From positions 727,121 to 791,120 of the forward strand of contig SIJG01000020.1 in NCBI GenBank assembly GCA_023374025.1: a stretch of DNA of 64,000 nt, in the 5' to 3' direction. Below the pieces are notes generated by a model, which saw only the letters and a list, made by a program, of their open reading frames with translations, made no database searches and had not been told where the DNA came from. Position numbers and translations under genes: made by a program. Origin of the DNA: Heterodera schachtii. Its lineage: Eukaryota > Nematoda > Chromadorea > Rhabditida > Heteroderidae. Shown one piece after another: positions 25,101-32,289 of the stretch (the stretch's first letter is position 1; every line of letters starts with the position of its first letter).

Positions 25101-28100
25101 TCCACTTTGACAAGTGGAAGACACCGTCCACTGGTGCCCAGCCCTTTGTTGGCTGTGGCCGTGTCGTCGCCATGATTGGAGGTGGAGCCGCGTGCTGTGG
25201 TTTGGGCGAGACCGGAGCCCAATTAAACTTTTGGCGCGGTTGATCCTTTTGCGGCGGTGGCGCTCTGTTGTCGTCTCTCGAGCGGCTTCGCTGCACTCTT
25301 CGGGTGGCACGGCGTTGTTCATGACGAGCGGGAGCTCTCTGTTGTTGAGGTGCCCGATTTTGAGAGCTCCTGTTCCGTTGGCGCCGCTCAAACGCGTTAT
25401 CCCGGTGGCTTTCGCCTCCGTTGGATAGATGGCGTTGTGTCCCATGCCTTTGACCATCGCCGTGCCCCTGGTGGCTTTCGCCTCCATTGGGGTCATGGCG
25501 TTGAACCCGAAGTCGGGGACCATCGCCCTCCCCCTGGTGGCTTTCGCCTCCATTGGGTTCTTGGCGTGGTCCCGTTCGGCCCACCTCTTCCTCTGCGTAC
25601 ATGTCGTCGTAATCAAGTTCAATGACGTCTTCCATTTCTGAAATTTGATGTTTGGATGAGTCATCGTTTGGCATTGCTTCCTCATTTGTCCCCAAATTTG
25701 CATTTTTGCTTTTGTGATGTTTTGTTCCTTTAATTCCAAAGGATACAATTTGGTGATCGGCCGTTTTAACTCTGTTTTTTGAGTCCAGACTATTGCTGAT
25801 CTTACCAACCCATCGTCACTTGGTATTAGCTTAACGACTTTTCCAAGTTTCCATTTGTTGCGGGGCGACTCGTCGTGAATGATCACGATTTCCCCAATCT
25901 CTGGAACTCTTTGCACGTGACATGCACTTTTTTGCTTTTCTCTGAGTGCCGTTAGGTACTCTTTTCGCCATATTTCCCAGAATTTGTCGGCATTTTGGCG
26001 CGCGACTTTGAATTTGGCGATGAGTGACTGCTTGCTGGTCGGATTGGCGATGAAATCCGGATCCTTCGGATCCAGGTCCTCCCCGACCAAATTTCTTGGA
26101 TTTCGTTGTCCAAGTATGGGCTTATAAAGTCGATGGGTCGCAAAATGGTGGTTTGCTCAGCTTCGGAGATGTATGTCAACGGCCTGTCGTTGATGATTTT
26201 TTCCACTTCGATGAGTGTTGTCATCAATTGTTCGTAGTCGACCAATTTTTTGCCCAACGTTTTGCGTAAGGGCTCCTTGACCAAATGTACCATTTTTTCG
26301 AAGAATCCTCCGGTCCATGGCGCTCTTTCAATGTTGAATCTCCATTTGATTCCTTTGTCTGCCACTGATTTTTGTACTGTTGGCTGATTGAAGAGCTGCA
26401 CGGCATTCGGTGTCTGCCAAATTTGCTGTGCCGCTTTTGAGCCGAGTTTGAAAGTCTTAGCGTTGTCGGAGACAATCAATTTGGGGACCTTCCTCCTGGC
26501 ACAGAATCGTGACAGTGCGTTAAGGAAGGCTTCTGCTGTCAGGTCATTCACCAGTTCAATGTGAATGCCACGAGTGACAGCGCAAGTGAAGATGCATCCC
26601 CAGACTTTCATCTCTTTTCCGTTGCTTTTTGTAAGCATTGGACCGAAGTAGTCAAGGCCAATGTTGAGAAATGGTCGACTTGTGTGTCCATCAACGCGAA
26701 ATTGGGGAAGAGGAGGCATTGTTACCTGGCCAAATGGTTTCGTTTTGAATTTGTGGCAGGTGTGACAGAAATGTCGGCTCCTTCCGTTTTGGAGGACATG
26801 TCTGATGGTCCGTCGGGCCTGAGGGACCCAAAAGTTTTGCCTTATTTCGGCCAAAACATTGTTGGCGCCGGCATGGAGCTTGTTGTGAACGTGCCGAATG
26901 ATGAGGGCCGTTAATTCCGCTTTATGTGGCAGGAAGATTGGGTCCTTGGCGCTTTCTGCGATGTCCCCTTTTTGAATTCTTCCTTTGCTTCTCAGAATCC
27001 CGCTTTCGTCCTCGTACAATTGCAAATTTTGTACCAGTTGTGGGTCGGCTGTGTGTCGCTGTTGAGCATTTTTGATTAAAATTTGCTCTGCTTTTAGCAA
27101 TTCATCAGCAGTTGCTGGCGGAATTGCTTCCATTTTTCCTTCAAATTGCCTTTTTTGGGCTCCGCTTTTTTCGGCTGAAGGAGGCGAAGGACTAATGCCA
27201 TAGTCCTTTTAAGTTTGATGAACGACGAGAAGCGTGTTTCGTCGATGAGTGCCTTTTGCGGTGGATGCTCCATCGTTGGCAGTGTCATTTCCATTATTGG
27301 CAGTTCGTCGGTGCCTGTGTGTCGTTCGACTTTTGGATCAAATATTATTTGATCCATTGGCCATTCCTCTTCTTTCAGAATTAGCCAATTTGGCCCAAAT
27401 TGCCAAAGATTGTTGTCCAACAATTCCGTTGCCTTTGCTCCTCGAGAGGCAATGTCTGCTGGATTGGAAGTGCCGGTGACGAATCGGACCATGTACCTTC
27501 TGATTTTGTTCAGTCGGTTTTCCACGTAGCGGTCCTGCTTTTTGCCCGATTTTGCCCATTCAAGGGCATCCCTGGAGTCTGTCCAGAGAATAATTTTTGT
27601 AACTTCAGGCAGTTCCTTTTGGAGCTTCTCTGCCACGCTTGTGGCTATTTTGAGTGCCTGGAGTTCCAGCCGAGGGATGGTGTTTTGTCGTTCTGGCGTT
27701 TTGAGTGGAACAACAAGACTTTTGGCGAAGAGCAACATTGTTTTGGTAGCTTCTTCGTTGACGCTTCGTAGGTAGGCGCAGACGCCCATTGCTTTACCTG
27801 AAGCATCAGCAAAAATGTGAATTGCTTTTTCCCTCGGCGATGGCACTGTTGCCATCCTTGGCATTTTGAAGCAGACCGTGGGCCAATCTTGAATTGTGTT
27901 GGCCCATTCGGATGAGAGTTGTTCGGACAACTCGTCGCCCCATCCGTATTTTTCGTGCCACGATTTTGAAAGCAAAATTTTGCCGGGCAGGATGATTGGA
28001 GACAGCAGGCCGAGTGGGTCAAAAACGCTTGCCAAATGTGACAGAATTGTTCGTTTTGTGGCCCGTGCTGCTTGAAAATGCGGCAGATGGAATTCCAATT

Positions 28101-31100
28101 GGTCCTTAAATGGATTCCATTTAATCCCCAGAATTTTCATTCTGTGTGGATTGGTCAGCCAGTCGTCCGGAAGGTCCATGATGCCTCTGTGGTTTGCGCC
28201 AAATTCTCGCAAATTCATGTGGCACGCGACGGAAGCGGTAGGTCCTGACTTGCCCGTCAGTGTTGACCCACAAAAAGCGTAGTGCATCACGGTCCTCTTC
28301 TTTTATTAGGATTTGCAAAAACGCTTTTTCGATGTCCGCACCTTGAAGAAGCGCAACATGGCTGTCATAGTCGTTCATGACCGCGTCTTGGTCTTTTTGT
28401 GGTATTTTGCTGATGATTTGAGTCCATTCTGCACTTATGCCCTTTATTTCGCCGACCACTTTGCTGATTTTGTCCAGGTCGTCATCGATGAGATGAATGC
28501 GCAGGGAGAGCTCGCCGATATTCATTTGTTGAGTTGCGGCGGGATGGTCGTGAGACAGCAGCTCCTCTAACTGATCGGTCGCAGTTTGAAGTCGGGTCTT
28601 CAAAAGGCGAGCCATTTGGAGTGAAATAGGAGTTTGCTGTCGAAACTATCCGATTTTGCGCAAAAAGCCCTTTTTTGGTGCGAAATTTGAGTCAACGGTA
28701 CTCAGTTGACCGGTACTCAAATTTGCTTGGCGCTGAAATGGCGGCGCTCAGTTGGCTTGCGCTGAAATGTCGGCGCTCAGTTGGCTGGCGCTGTGTTGGT
28801 TGGCGGTGAGGTGGCGGCGGTGAGGTGGCTGCGGTGAATTGGCGCTCAGATATCCTATCCCCTTACCCCACTAGCTTTTCAGCTTATTTGGACTCAAAAT
28901 ACCAGAATTTAACGACCGTTCACCAATTTTGGTACTTTCGTACCTTTTTTGGTGTTTTGAAAATGACCAATTTTTACCAATTTTGATACTTTTGTATCGT
29001 TTTGTTTTGCCAATTTTATCTGAGTCTTTTCAGACTGTTCAGATTTTTATTTTTACCAAATTTGTTCTGCTGGTCTTTTCAGACCTTTACAGAATTACCA
29101 ATTTTGATTTGTGGGTCTTTTCAGACCGTTCACAGAATTACACTTTTGTGCTGACGCTTTCGCGCTTTTTACACAATTCACAATTTCACTTTTTCTGAAT
29201 TTGACCTTTTTATTTTTGCCTGATTCTTTCGAACCGTTGGCAATTTACCAAATTTTTTGGAATTTTTTCAAATTTCCAATTTTCGACTTTTGAATGAAAA
29301 AGGCACAAATTCTACCTGGTTCAGCTGCAGATTGCCCCCCAAATGAATCAAGCGGCTCTGGGCGTGATTCGCTCGGTTCAGTTTTTTGAAGAAATTAAAG
29401 AAAATGCCGTTCAAAATTTTATTTGCTTCACCAAAATTTACAGTGAATGAGTGATTTTGGGCGGGGTGGGGTGATTGGTGGCTGGGCTGGTAGACTGACT
29501 AGTGGACTGACAAATTAAGGGTGAACGCCTTGGCTTTAAATAGTGAGATTTTTGAGGCGTTCGCCCTTTAATTGAAAACAGATTTAAAAACAGTTGCTAA
29601 GTGCTAATTGTTGCCTCTTGATCGGCAATTACGTGGGCGTCAATTAAATGGGGAGGGGGCCATTACATGAATTGGGGCGATCAAAATATTTGGCTAATTG
29701 GCGGGAATAACAAAAAGTGCAAAGCAATTAGTGAACATTAATCCCTTCCCGATCGTTCCCCCCTTTGATCCTTTTTCCCTTGTGATCATTTCCTCATTGT
29801 TGCTCTCAACACTTCCTTCTCTCTCTCTCTCACTCTCTTCCCCCTCCCCCGCTCTCTCGCTCCCTCTTTCTCTCTCCCTCTCTCTCTTATCTCTCTTCCC
29901 CTTCTCTCTATCAACCTTCTCTCTTCCCCTCTCCCCCTCTCTCTCTCTCTCGCTCTCTCTCTCTGTCTCCTTCTCTCTCATTCTTTCTCTATCTCTCCTT
30001 CTTTCTCATTTTCTTTCTTTCTTATCTCTCTCCTTCTCTCTGCTTTTCTCTCTTTCTTATCACTCTCTCCCTTCTCTCACTTTCTCTTTTCTCTCTCCCC
30101 TCTCGCCCTTCCTTCACTTTTCTTTCACACCTTCTCTCTTCTCTCTCTCTCCTTTTTTCTATTGTTTCAACTCTTTCTTTTTTTTCTCCGATTATCTCGC
30201 CTTTTCTCTTCCCTCTCACCCACTCCATTTCTCTCTCTCATACTCTCTTTCTCCCTTCTCCGTACTCTTTCCCCATTCTCTCTCCCCCCCCGCTCTCCCT
30301 TCCTCTCTTTTCCTCTCCCCCCCCCCGCTCTCCCTTCTCTTTTCTTCCCTTTGTCTCTCTCTCTCTCTCTCTCTCATTTCTCGCACTCTCTCTTATTTTT
30401 CCTATCTCTCTCTTCTCATTCCCTCCCGCTCCTACGCTTTCATCATCACACATAAGTAAACAACTGTCTGCTCTTCCCTTTTTTACATAACTTTTCCTTT
30501 TTTTTTTCTCTTTTTAACGTTCTTCTTTAATTTTATCTTCTTTTTATTGAAAAACAAAACGCCACGCCAATTTAACTCGATCAAAAAGGGGCGGAGCTTC
30601 CTCTCACTTAATATATAGTAAGGGATTTTTATTAGAGACCGGTAAAAAATAATTTACGGGAGCGGTGGAGCGGGAGTTCAAAATTTTCCGGGAGCGGGAA
30701 TCCCGTAAAACTCCCGCTCCCATAAAAAATCCCGTTCATCAAAAAAAGCGGGAGTCGGGAGCGGGACTCCCGTAAACTCCCGCGGGACTCCCGCCCCGCC
30801 GGTCTCTAATTTTTATTTTCAGAATAAGCACAAAACAAGGAGATCGTGCCAAAATCAGAAACAAATCTTACAAATAAGGACACTTGGCCACTTTGTTTTT
30901 AACTAATCTATGCTACAATAAATGATTTTTGAAAAAACAATAAAGTGAGCACATTTTCACTATTTTTCGCGGCGGCGCGAGGGGAACGGGTCGTTGGCGC
31001 CGACGTTTTGGCGCCGACGATTTGGCGCCGACGTTTTGGCGCCGACGTTTTGGCGCCAGGGTCGTTTTGGCGCCGACGTTTTGGCGCCAAGCCAGAATTA

Positions 31101-32289
31101 AAAAAACGAAAATTTTAAAAATTTCGAAAAATTTTCGCGAAAGTACATAATCTGCCAATGGTTGCCCCCCTTTTGATGAAAACTTTTTTTGTTTTCAAAA
31201 GTCATGAAAACATGCTTCCAATGGTTTTCAGGGTCGCTGATCATGAATCCGGCACCCATTTTGACCTTTTTCGAACCCGGAGTCGAACTTGAACAAAAAG
31301 TCGAAAACTCAAATTTTTTGATTTTCCAGTATAAAATAGTTATAAATGGTCTTTTATTATAGCAATGATGATTTTGAGTTCGTTTCCGTGTATTTAAACA
31401 AAATATGAACCAAAATTTGAAAATCGAAAAAATGAGTTTTCGACTTTTTGTTCGAATTCGGGTCAAGGGTTCGGAAATGGTCGAAACGGATGCCGGATTC
31501 GTGATCATCGACATCGAAAACCCTTGTAAATATGTTTTTATCACTTATAAAATTCAAAAAAATTTTTTCAAAAAGGTGTGATACCATCGGCAACATTACC
31601 TTCGTGAAAAATTTGTTTTCTTTTACAAAATTTTTCGAAAAATTTAAAATTTGTGTGTATTTTTCATTTTTTTAATTCTGGCTTGGCGCCAAAACGTCGT
31701 CGCCAAAACGTCGGCGCCAAAACGACCCTGGCGCCAAAACGTCGTCGCCAAAACGTCGGCGCCAAAACGATACGGACTCGGCGCGAGATACAATTTATTA
31801 AGTTTTTAAAATTTAACCCAAAAGGCATTCAAAAATCTGCTTTTTTAAAAAAGGCGTAAATAAATGAAAAAATTCAACAAAAATTTTCAATTGTCGGAAA
31901 ATTTTTTATCAAAGGAAAAACAATCAAATGCAAAGTGGGAACCAATCAATCTCTTATCGCTTCGCTGATAGTTGACTGCCCTCTACTTTTCTCACACTCA
32001 CTCTCCTCTCTTTAATCCCGCTAATTCTCGTTTGGCACCAATTATTGGATTTAAAATAATAATAATTTAATTTAATTTTTAGAAACTAAATAAAGGAACA
32101 AAAGTTACGCAGCAACACACTGCCAATGAGAAACAAATGACACAAATCATTGATATTTCGGATGATGACGAGGAAATGGGGGAAGAGGAAGCGGAGAAGG
32201 AAGAAAATGAAAATGAGGAGAAATCGGAGGACAAACGGAGAAAGAAGAGCGAGAAGAAGGACGACTGCTATTTTTACTACAATTTTTAA
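13161..32289 (+). CDS. Unrecognised secreted protein, tandem copy 1 (giant introns)
   Basis: Five exons, 13161-13514, 13659-14027, 18844-19146, 19760-19882 and 32083-32289, all join in phase 0 and give 451 residues without an internal stop. Residues 1-~27 are a signal peptide, followed by an Asn/Gln/His-rich linker. The middle is a globular, aromatic- and Cys-containing domain I cannot assign. The last exon is a low-complexity acidic-then-basic tail (IDISDDDEE... to RRKKSEKK) ending YFYYNF, so a nuclear-localisation-type motif follows the acidic run. Compared with copy 2, exon 1 lacks about 30 residues. Intron 2 (4.8 kb) is filled by a satellite and fold-back DNA. Intron 4 (12.2 kb) contains the BEL retrotransposon. 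An intact frame despite this suggests either recent insertions or tolerated splicing. Secreted, possibly an effector, is inference. Confidence 0.7.
14150..16876. repeat. 39-bp satellite array (about 69 units) in an intron
   Basis: A head-to-tail array with a 39-bp period (occasionally 38, where one A is lost) fills most of intron 2 of the secreted-protein gene. Units vary mainly at two positions: TTTAGTAAA or TTTCGTAAA, and CGAAATAG or CGGAATAG. Units of the CG type contain the near-perfect palindrome ACGAAATTCAATTTCGT. The first few units (14,150-14,290) are more diverged, as usual at array edges. Copy 2 of the gene lacks the array entirely. Confidence 0.97.
16910..16930 (+). repeat. Poly-C tract
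   Basis: Twenty-one consecutive C follow shortly after the satellite array, with further C runs to 16,941. Its length is likely unstable or an assembly uncertainty. Confidence 0.8.
17038..17210. repeat. Palindromic inverted-repeat element
   Basis: Two arms of roughly 70 bases with a short loop: for example GTATCCTCTACTA near 17,097 is mirrored by TAGTAGAGGATAC near 17,150, and GTAATTAATCAATCTT on the left by AAGATTGATTAATTAC on the right. Such near-perfect arms would form a stable hairpin. No coding capacity. Confidence 0.75.
18373..18770. mobile_element. Fold-back element with minisatellite at its tip
   Basis: Arms beginning CGTTCCAAAATTATAAACTC on the left and ending GAGTTTATAATTTTGGAACG on the right match inward through CTATAGGGTAAGAACAA and GATCAGATCACTCCTTCGGATG (with their complements). 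The centre is a run of seven 14-bp units at 18,541-18,638. A partial extra arm occurs at about 18,190. Arms plus internal tandem repeats are typical of fold-back DNA elements. Confidence 0.75.
18541..18638 (+). repeat. 14-bp minisatellite, 7 perfect units
   Basis: TGGACACTGAAAAG is repeated seven times without variation between the arms of the fold-back element, implying very recent expansion or active homogenisation. Confidence 0.95.
20461..20495. repeat. GC-rich perfect hairpin
   Basis: GAGCGGTTGG(G)CGCCGC, a TTC loop and GCGGCGCCAACCGCTC form a 16-bp stem with one bulged G in otherwise AT-rich DNA, immediately before the polypyrimidine tract. Confidence 0.8.
20540..21329 (+). repeat. Polypyrimidine (CT)n-rich tract, left part
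   Basis: About 790 bases of CTCTCT, TTCTC and CCCTC low-complexity sequence. It continues at 29,812-30,450 on the other side of the retrotransposon. The Ser/Leu-rich reading frames here are translations of the simple repeat, not genes. Confidence 0.95.
21330..21801 (-). repeat. 3' LTR of the BEL element
   Basis: 472 bases, nearly identical to 29,344-29,811. I see two base differences and one 4-base indel. The env-like frame runs through its first ~118 bases. Confidence 0.93.
21684..23177 (-). CDS. Env-like ORF of the BEL element
   Basis: An open frame of 497 codons; the first ATG is at 23,069, and the frame is also open upstream to beyond the candidate splice acceptor at 23,246-23,248. Residues 1-~120 are Pro/Lys-rich. 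A furin-type RQKR lies at 122-125. The middle has only a few Cys (about 153, 200, 218, 253). A hydrophobic segment at about 370-390 could be a transmembrane anchor, followed by a basic tail that reads into the LTR. Position between pol and the 3' LTR, the cleavage site and the anchor suggest an envelope-type protein. I see no Cys-rich phlebovirus-like fusion protein as described for some nematode BEL elements, no clear fusion peptide and no signal peptide. Env-like is therefore tentative; a matrix or accessory protein is possible. Confidence 0.5.
   Translation of the reverse strand: MPRPTVGPAKPVQPSRKAQLQPVELPTPKQAAPIQKMIKPKTVKTMQKYQPPRPTTSPKGEPPKPIVVAPKVPSPVTTQMAQPTSPPEGHPKSRNRGRFRTRYVVRRNQSEPEKVRVYDSPRQKRATVHTEQLASQLTASQVNTMGKLKLLVCWLMKQGPSSSLTTGNPTMVARTLLRQQFVQAKWVSMGTRQIIKIWQCLPMKRQMYEFAATNHDFCSREIPISLSLPDRKTTAYLDPVTLIITDTPSNGSCADYQSQTLLLEGQIVTVDQIKGDTIVTEESEVTKVEFGTTKSERIPALDPLIFHNLALFNDSDPTIQALAMFKAYRLGKQLQQEAHQARAEAAAWSPLPSIPSFSLGSLLQGYFTWDLLYKATALYVLGKIVMIFLKKYLKNLMQKWALFPYYNPLTQGAERANPVVRYERARRTRPKSGLEQSLEEATRQLEEYGRVTISTRGECVESNNEEMITREKGSKGGTIGKGLMFTNCFALFVIPAN
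23210..23878 (-). CDS. Nucleotidyltransferase (Cid1/GLD-2/TUTase-like) frame in the BEL element
   Basis: An open frame of 222 codons with no obvious own start at its 5' end. It overlaps the end of the preceding ORF by about 100 bases in the -1 frame. It shows the polymerase-beta-type signature: AGST, ten residues, then DLDIVL (two metal-binding Asp), a third acidic motif DVDIDLTIDN, and then a helical region with KIFAKHNGIGDASCGGLNS, the central-domain signature of non-canonical poly(A)/poly(U) polymerases (compare the K-x-(W/F)-A-K...I-x-D...G-x-L-(S/N)-S pattern). All three catalytic Asp are present. The usual C-terminal PAP-associated part is short or missing. Such enzymes add nucleotides to RNA 3' ends; here the likely substrate would be element or host RNA, which is inference. 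Confidence 0.75.
   Translation of the reverse strand, partial: RRQNQCGKDEGAGRSTGSTDLVPSAAPEERELKQNTFDAVRRILRRDTWEEFEICIAGSTRANTDLRSGDLDIVLMPKSGEPLSHERKLREIKFLVREFRLMKRQYPYRHCVAITKTKAPLVKIRTSEDVDIDLTIDNSEALRNSNWLAEQMNDNKLWRLYMAVKIFAKHNGIGDASCGGLNSLSWAIMTKHFAASRGQERCETPLLDFLQIKQRPSFPNRT
23782..25695 (-). CDS. Large unknown ORF of the BEL element (ORF X)
   Basis: 637 codons; the first ATG is at 25,674. The N-terminus is acidic, then three 22-residue repeats (NGGESH at about 48, 70 and 92), then an Arg/Gln/Ser-rich basic stretch (about 100-160) that could bind RNA, then about 450 residues of mixed helical sequence with WAP, W and charged motifs that I cannot assign. It lies after the integrase C-terminus, overlapping its frame, and its last ~100 bases overlap the nucleotidyltransferase frame. 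It may be expressed as a fusion with the nucleotidyltransferase by a frameshift, or from a spliced RNA. A displaced nucleocapsid-like function would be speculation. Confidence 0.6.
   Translation of the reverse strand: MGTNEEAMPNDDSSKHQISEMEDVIELDYDDMYAEEEVGRTGPRQEPNGGESHQGEGDGPRLRVQRHDPNGGESHQGHGDGQRHGTQRHLSNGGESHRDNAFERRQRNRSSQNRAPQQQRAPARHEQRRATRRVQRSRSRDDNRAPPPQKDQPRQKFNWAPVSPKPQHAAPPPIMATTRPQPTKGWAPVDGVFHLSKWSMSERCDGTNQHSNCSPVMASYLSDGLAQIYIPTLLHLILAQILLEYSERWDAISDAIYTLTTTSGLSPAELIQAAIAKKPLLGYGYTLTKKWMKGIPNPNKWQRLRARGSPLDLWWRQSDVTTAVNIWNHHCRVAQAETEIAAQMEAAVEIEEVACAEDHPAFEKLIKMREDIQTALQLLAQEGKKIITSKFVVIAEETTEALGYAINAFVTNCEDFSHSVLSGVNEAVILWTGSEAIRRGMPWANYIVKLSPIVEKLIKLDKRFVWICPPRMAQHTTTWLEYEDGFCSLAMSECGKGEVLVMPFTDSDVSDQGFLTDELKRILRGKKEERPSLDTRLQRFVEARAHQANEVNTNELNVNTSEPMVVVAACTSAVQQPLEYLEEVQVATPQAEEVPWTWATKRLFVNDVKISAEKMRELDEALEALILSQVPHRKRGN
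25360..25557 (-). repeat. 66-bp in-frame minisatellite within ORF X
   Basis: Three tandem 66-bp units encode the 22-residue repeat with NGGESH at its start. The same repeats are also open in the overlapping integrase-tail frame. Confidence 0.8.
25700..27133 (-). CDS. Integrase region of BEL pol
   Basis: The frame 27,133-25,952 and its continuation in the frame 26,090-25,700 encode, in order, an HHCC-type zinc region (HVHNKLH ... CHTCHKF), a DDE catalytic core with GLDYFGPM, IVSDNAKTF and a Glu in GGFFEKMVHLVK, and a C-terminal domain typical of BEL/Pao elements (GEIVIIHDE...W.LG.V..L). A shift between the two frames lies near 26,090. The integrase would insert element cDNA into host DNA; all three catalytic acidic residues are present. 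The shift may be a mutation or a sequencing error. Confidence 0.85.
27094..28290 (-). CDS. RT thumb and RNase H region of BEL pol
   Basis: The frame has the BEL/Pao post-palm motif KILGIKWN, then TKRTILSHLASVFDPLGL, an RNase H-like core with IFADASGKAMG and ILWTDSRDALEWAK, and the NPADIASRG motif that follows it in this superfamily. It overlaps the start of the integrase frame. The YVDD-box palm region that should precede it is absent; the sequence jumps from the RVP segment to the REFGANH segment with a frame change near 28,220. Confidence 0.85.
   Translation of the reverse strand: MMHYAFCGSTLTGKSGPTASVACHMNLREFGANHRGIMDLPDDWLTNPHRMKILGIKWNPFKDQLEFHLPHFQAARATKRTILSHLASVFDPLGLLSPIILPGKILLSKSWHEKYGWGDELSEQLSSEWANTIQDWPTVCFKMPRMATVPSPREKAIHIFADASGKAMGVCAYLRSVNEEATKTMLLFAKSLVVPLKTPERQNTIPRLELQALKIATSVAEKLQKELPEVTKIILWTDSRDALEWAKSGKKQDRYVENRLNKIRRYMVRFVTGTSNPADIASRGAKATELLDNNLWQFGPNWLILKEEEWPMDQIIFDPKVERHTGTDELPIMEMTLPTMEHPPQKALIDETRFSSFIKLKRTMALVLRLLQPKKAEPKKGNLKEKWKQFRQQLLMNC
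28121..28615 (-). pseudogene. Gag N-terminus fused to RT fragment (deletion product)
   Basis: 164 codons. The first ~95 resemble the helical N-terminus of BEL gag proteins. Near 28,340 the frame passes directly into RT motif A (DIEKAFLQI, with the catalytic Asp) and YRFRRVP, then leaves frame near 28,220. The rest of gag, the protease, RT fingers and RT motifs B and C are missing. Two internal deletions explain this. It cannot encode a working RT. Confidence 0.75.
28616..29343 (-). other. 5' leader of the BEL element
   Basis: Untranslated leader between the 5' LTR and the first ORF. Two bases inside the LTR, in element orientation, TGGGGGGCAATCTGC could be the primer-binding site; I cannot match it to a particular tRNA. 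The leader contains several short repeats of CTCAGTTGGC and TTTTCAGAC type. Confidence 0.55.
29344..29811 (-). repeat. 5' LTR of the BEL element
   Basis: 468 bases; it pairs with 21,330-21,801. Confidence 0.93.
29812..30450 (+). repeat. Polypyrimidine (CT)n-rich tract, right part
   Basis: Continuation of the CT tract interrupted by the retrotransposon. Together with the left part it makes about 1.4 kb. Confidence 0.93.
30633..30808. mobile_element. Short hAT-like MITE
   Basis: 176 bases with terminal inverted repeats TAGAGACCGG / CCGGTCTCTA and perfect flanking octamers ATTTTTAT at 30,625-30,632 and 30,809-30,816. The interior consists of CGGGAG / CTCCCG palindromes. An isolated matching right end (CCGGTCTCTA) occurs near 4,162-4,171 within an intron of the GS-like gene. 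Confidence 0.85.
30968..31788. mobile_element. Fold-back element with TTTGGCGCCGACG terminal repeats
   Basis: The left arm holds tandem GTTTTGGCGCCGAC units (about 30,990-31,095); the right arm holds their complements (about 31,683-31,770). The inner arms also match: CGAACCCGGAGTCGAACTTG near 31,268 with its diverged complement near 31,450-31,480, and the outer TTGGCGCCAAGCCAGAATTAAAA with its complement near 31,670-31,690. Flanking DNA on both sides matches a single stretch at 20,143-20,200, so it inserted into a duplicated piece of the intron. A remnant of the family lies at about 46,690-46,870. Confidence 0.75.

Larger units (their letters stand above)
21330..29811 (-). mobile_element. BEL/Pao-type LTR retrotransposon with nucleotidyltransferase and env-like ORFs
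   Basis: An 8.48-kb element transcribed right to left. Both LTRs begin TGTTGAGAGC and end GCTTGATTCA in element orientation, and a G-rich polypurine tract (complement of 21,802-21,811) precedes the 3' LTR. A CTTC sequence flanks both ends, consistent with a 4-5 bp target duplication in the CT tract. Order in transcription: 5' LTR, leader, fused gag-N/RT remnant, RT thumb/RNase H, integrase, unknown ORF, nucleotidyltransferase, env-like ORF, 3' LTR. Much of gag, all of the protease and the RT catalytic core are deleted, so the copy is non-autonomous. Near-identical LTRs show recent insertion. It lies antisense inside the last intron of the secreted-protein gene. Confidence 0.9.

Noticed and set aside
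22704..25640. Many plus-strand frames across the retrotransposon
   Set aside because: Antisense shadows of the long minus-strand ORFs.
29694..29981. Minus-strand frame rich in Arg/Glu ending like the env-like ORF
   Set aside because: It is the CT tract read on the other strand, running into the LTR.
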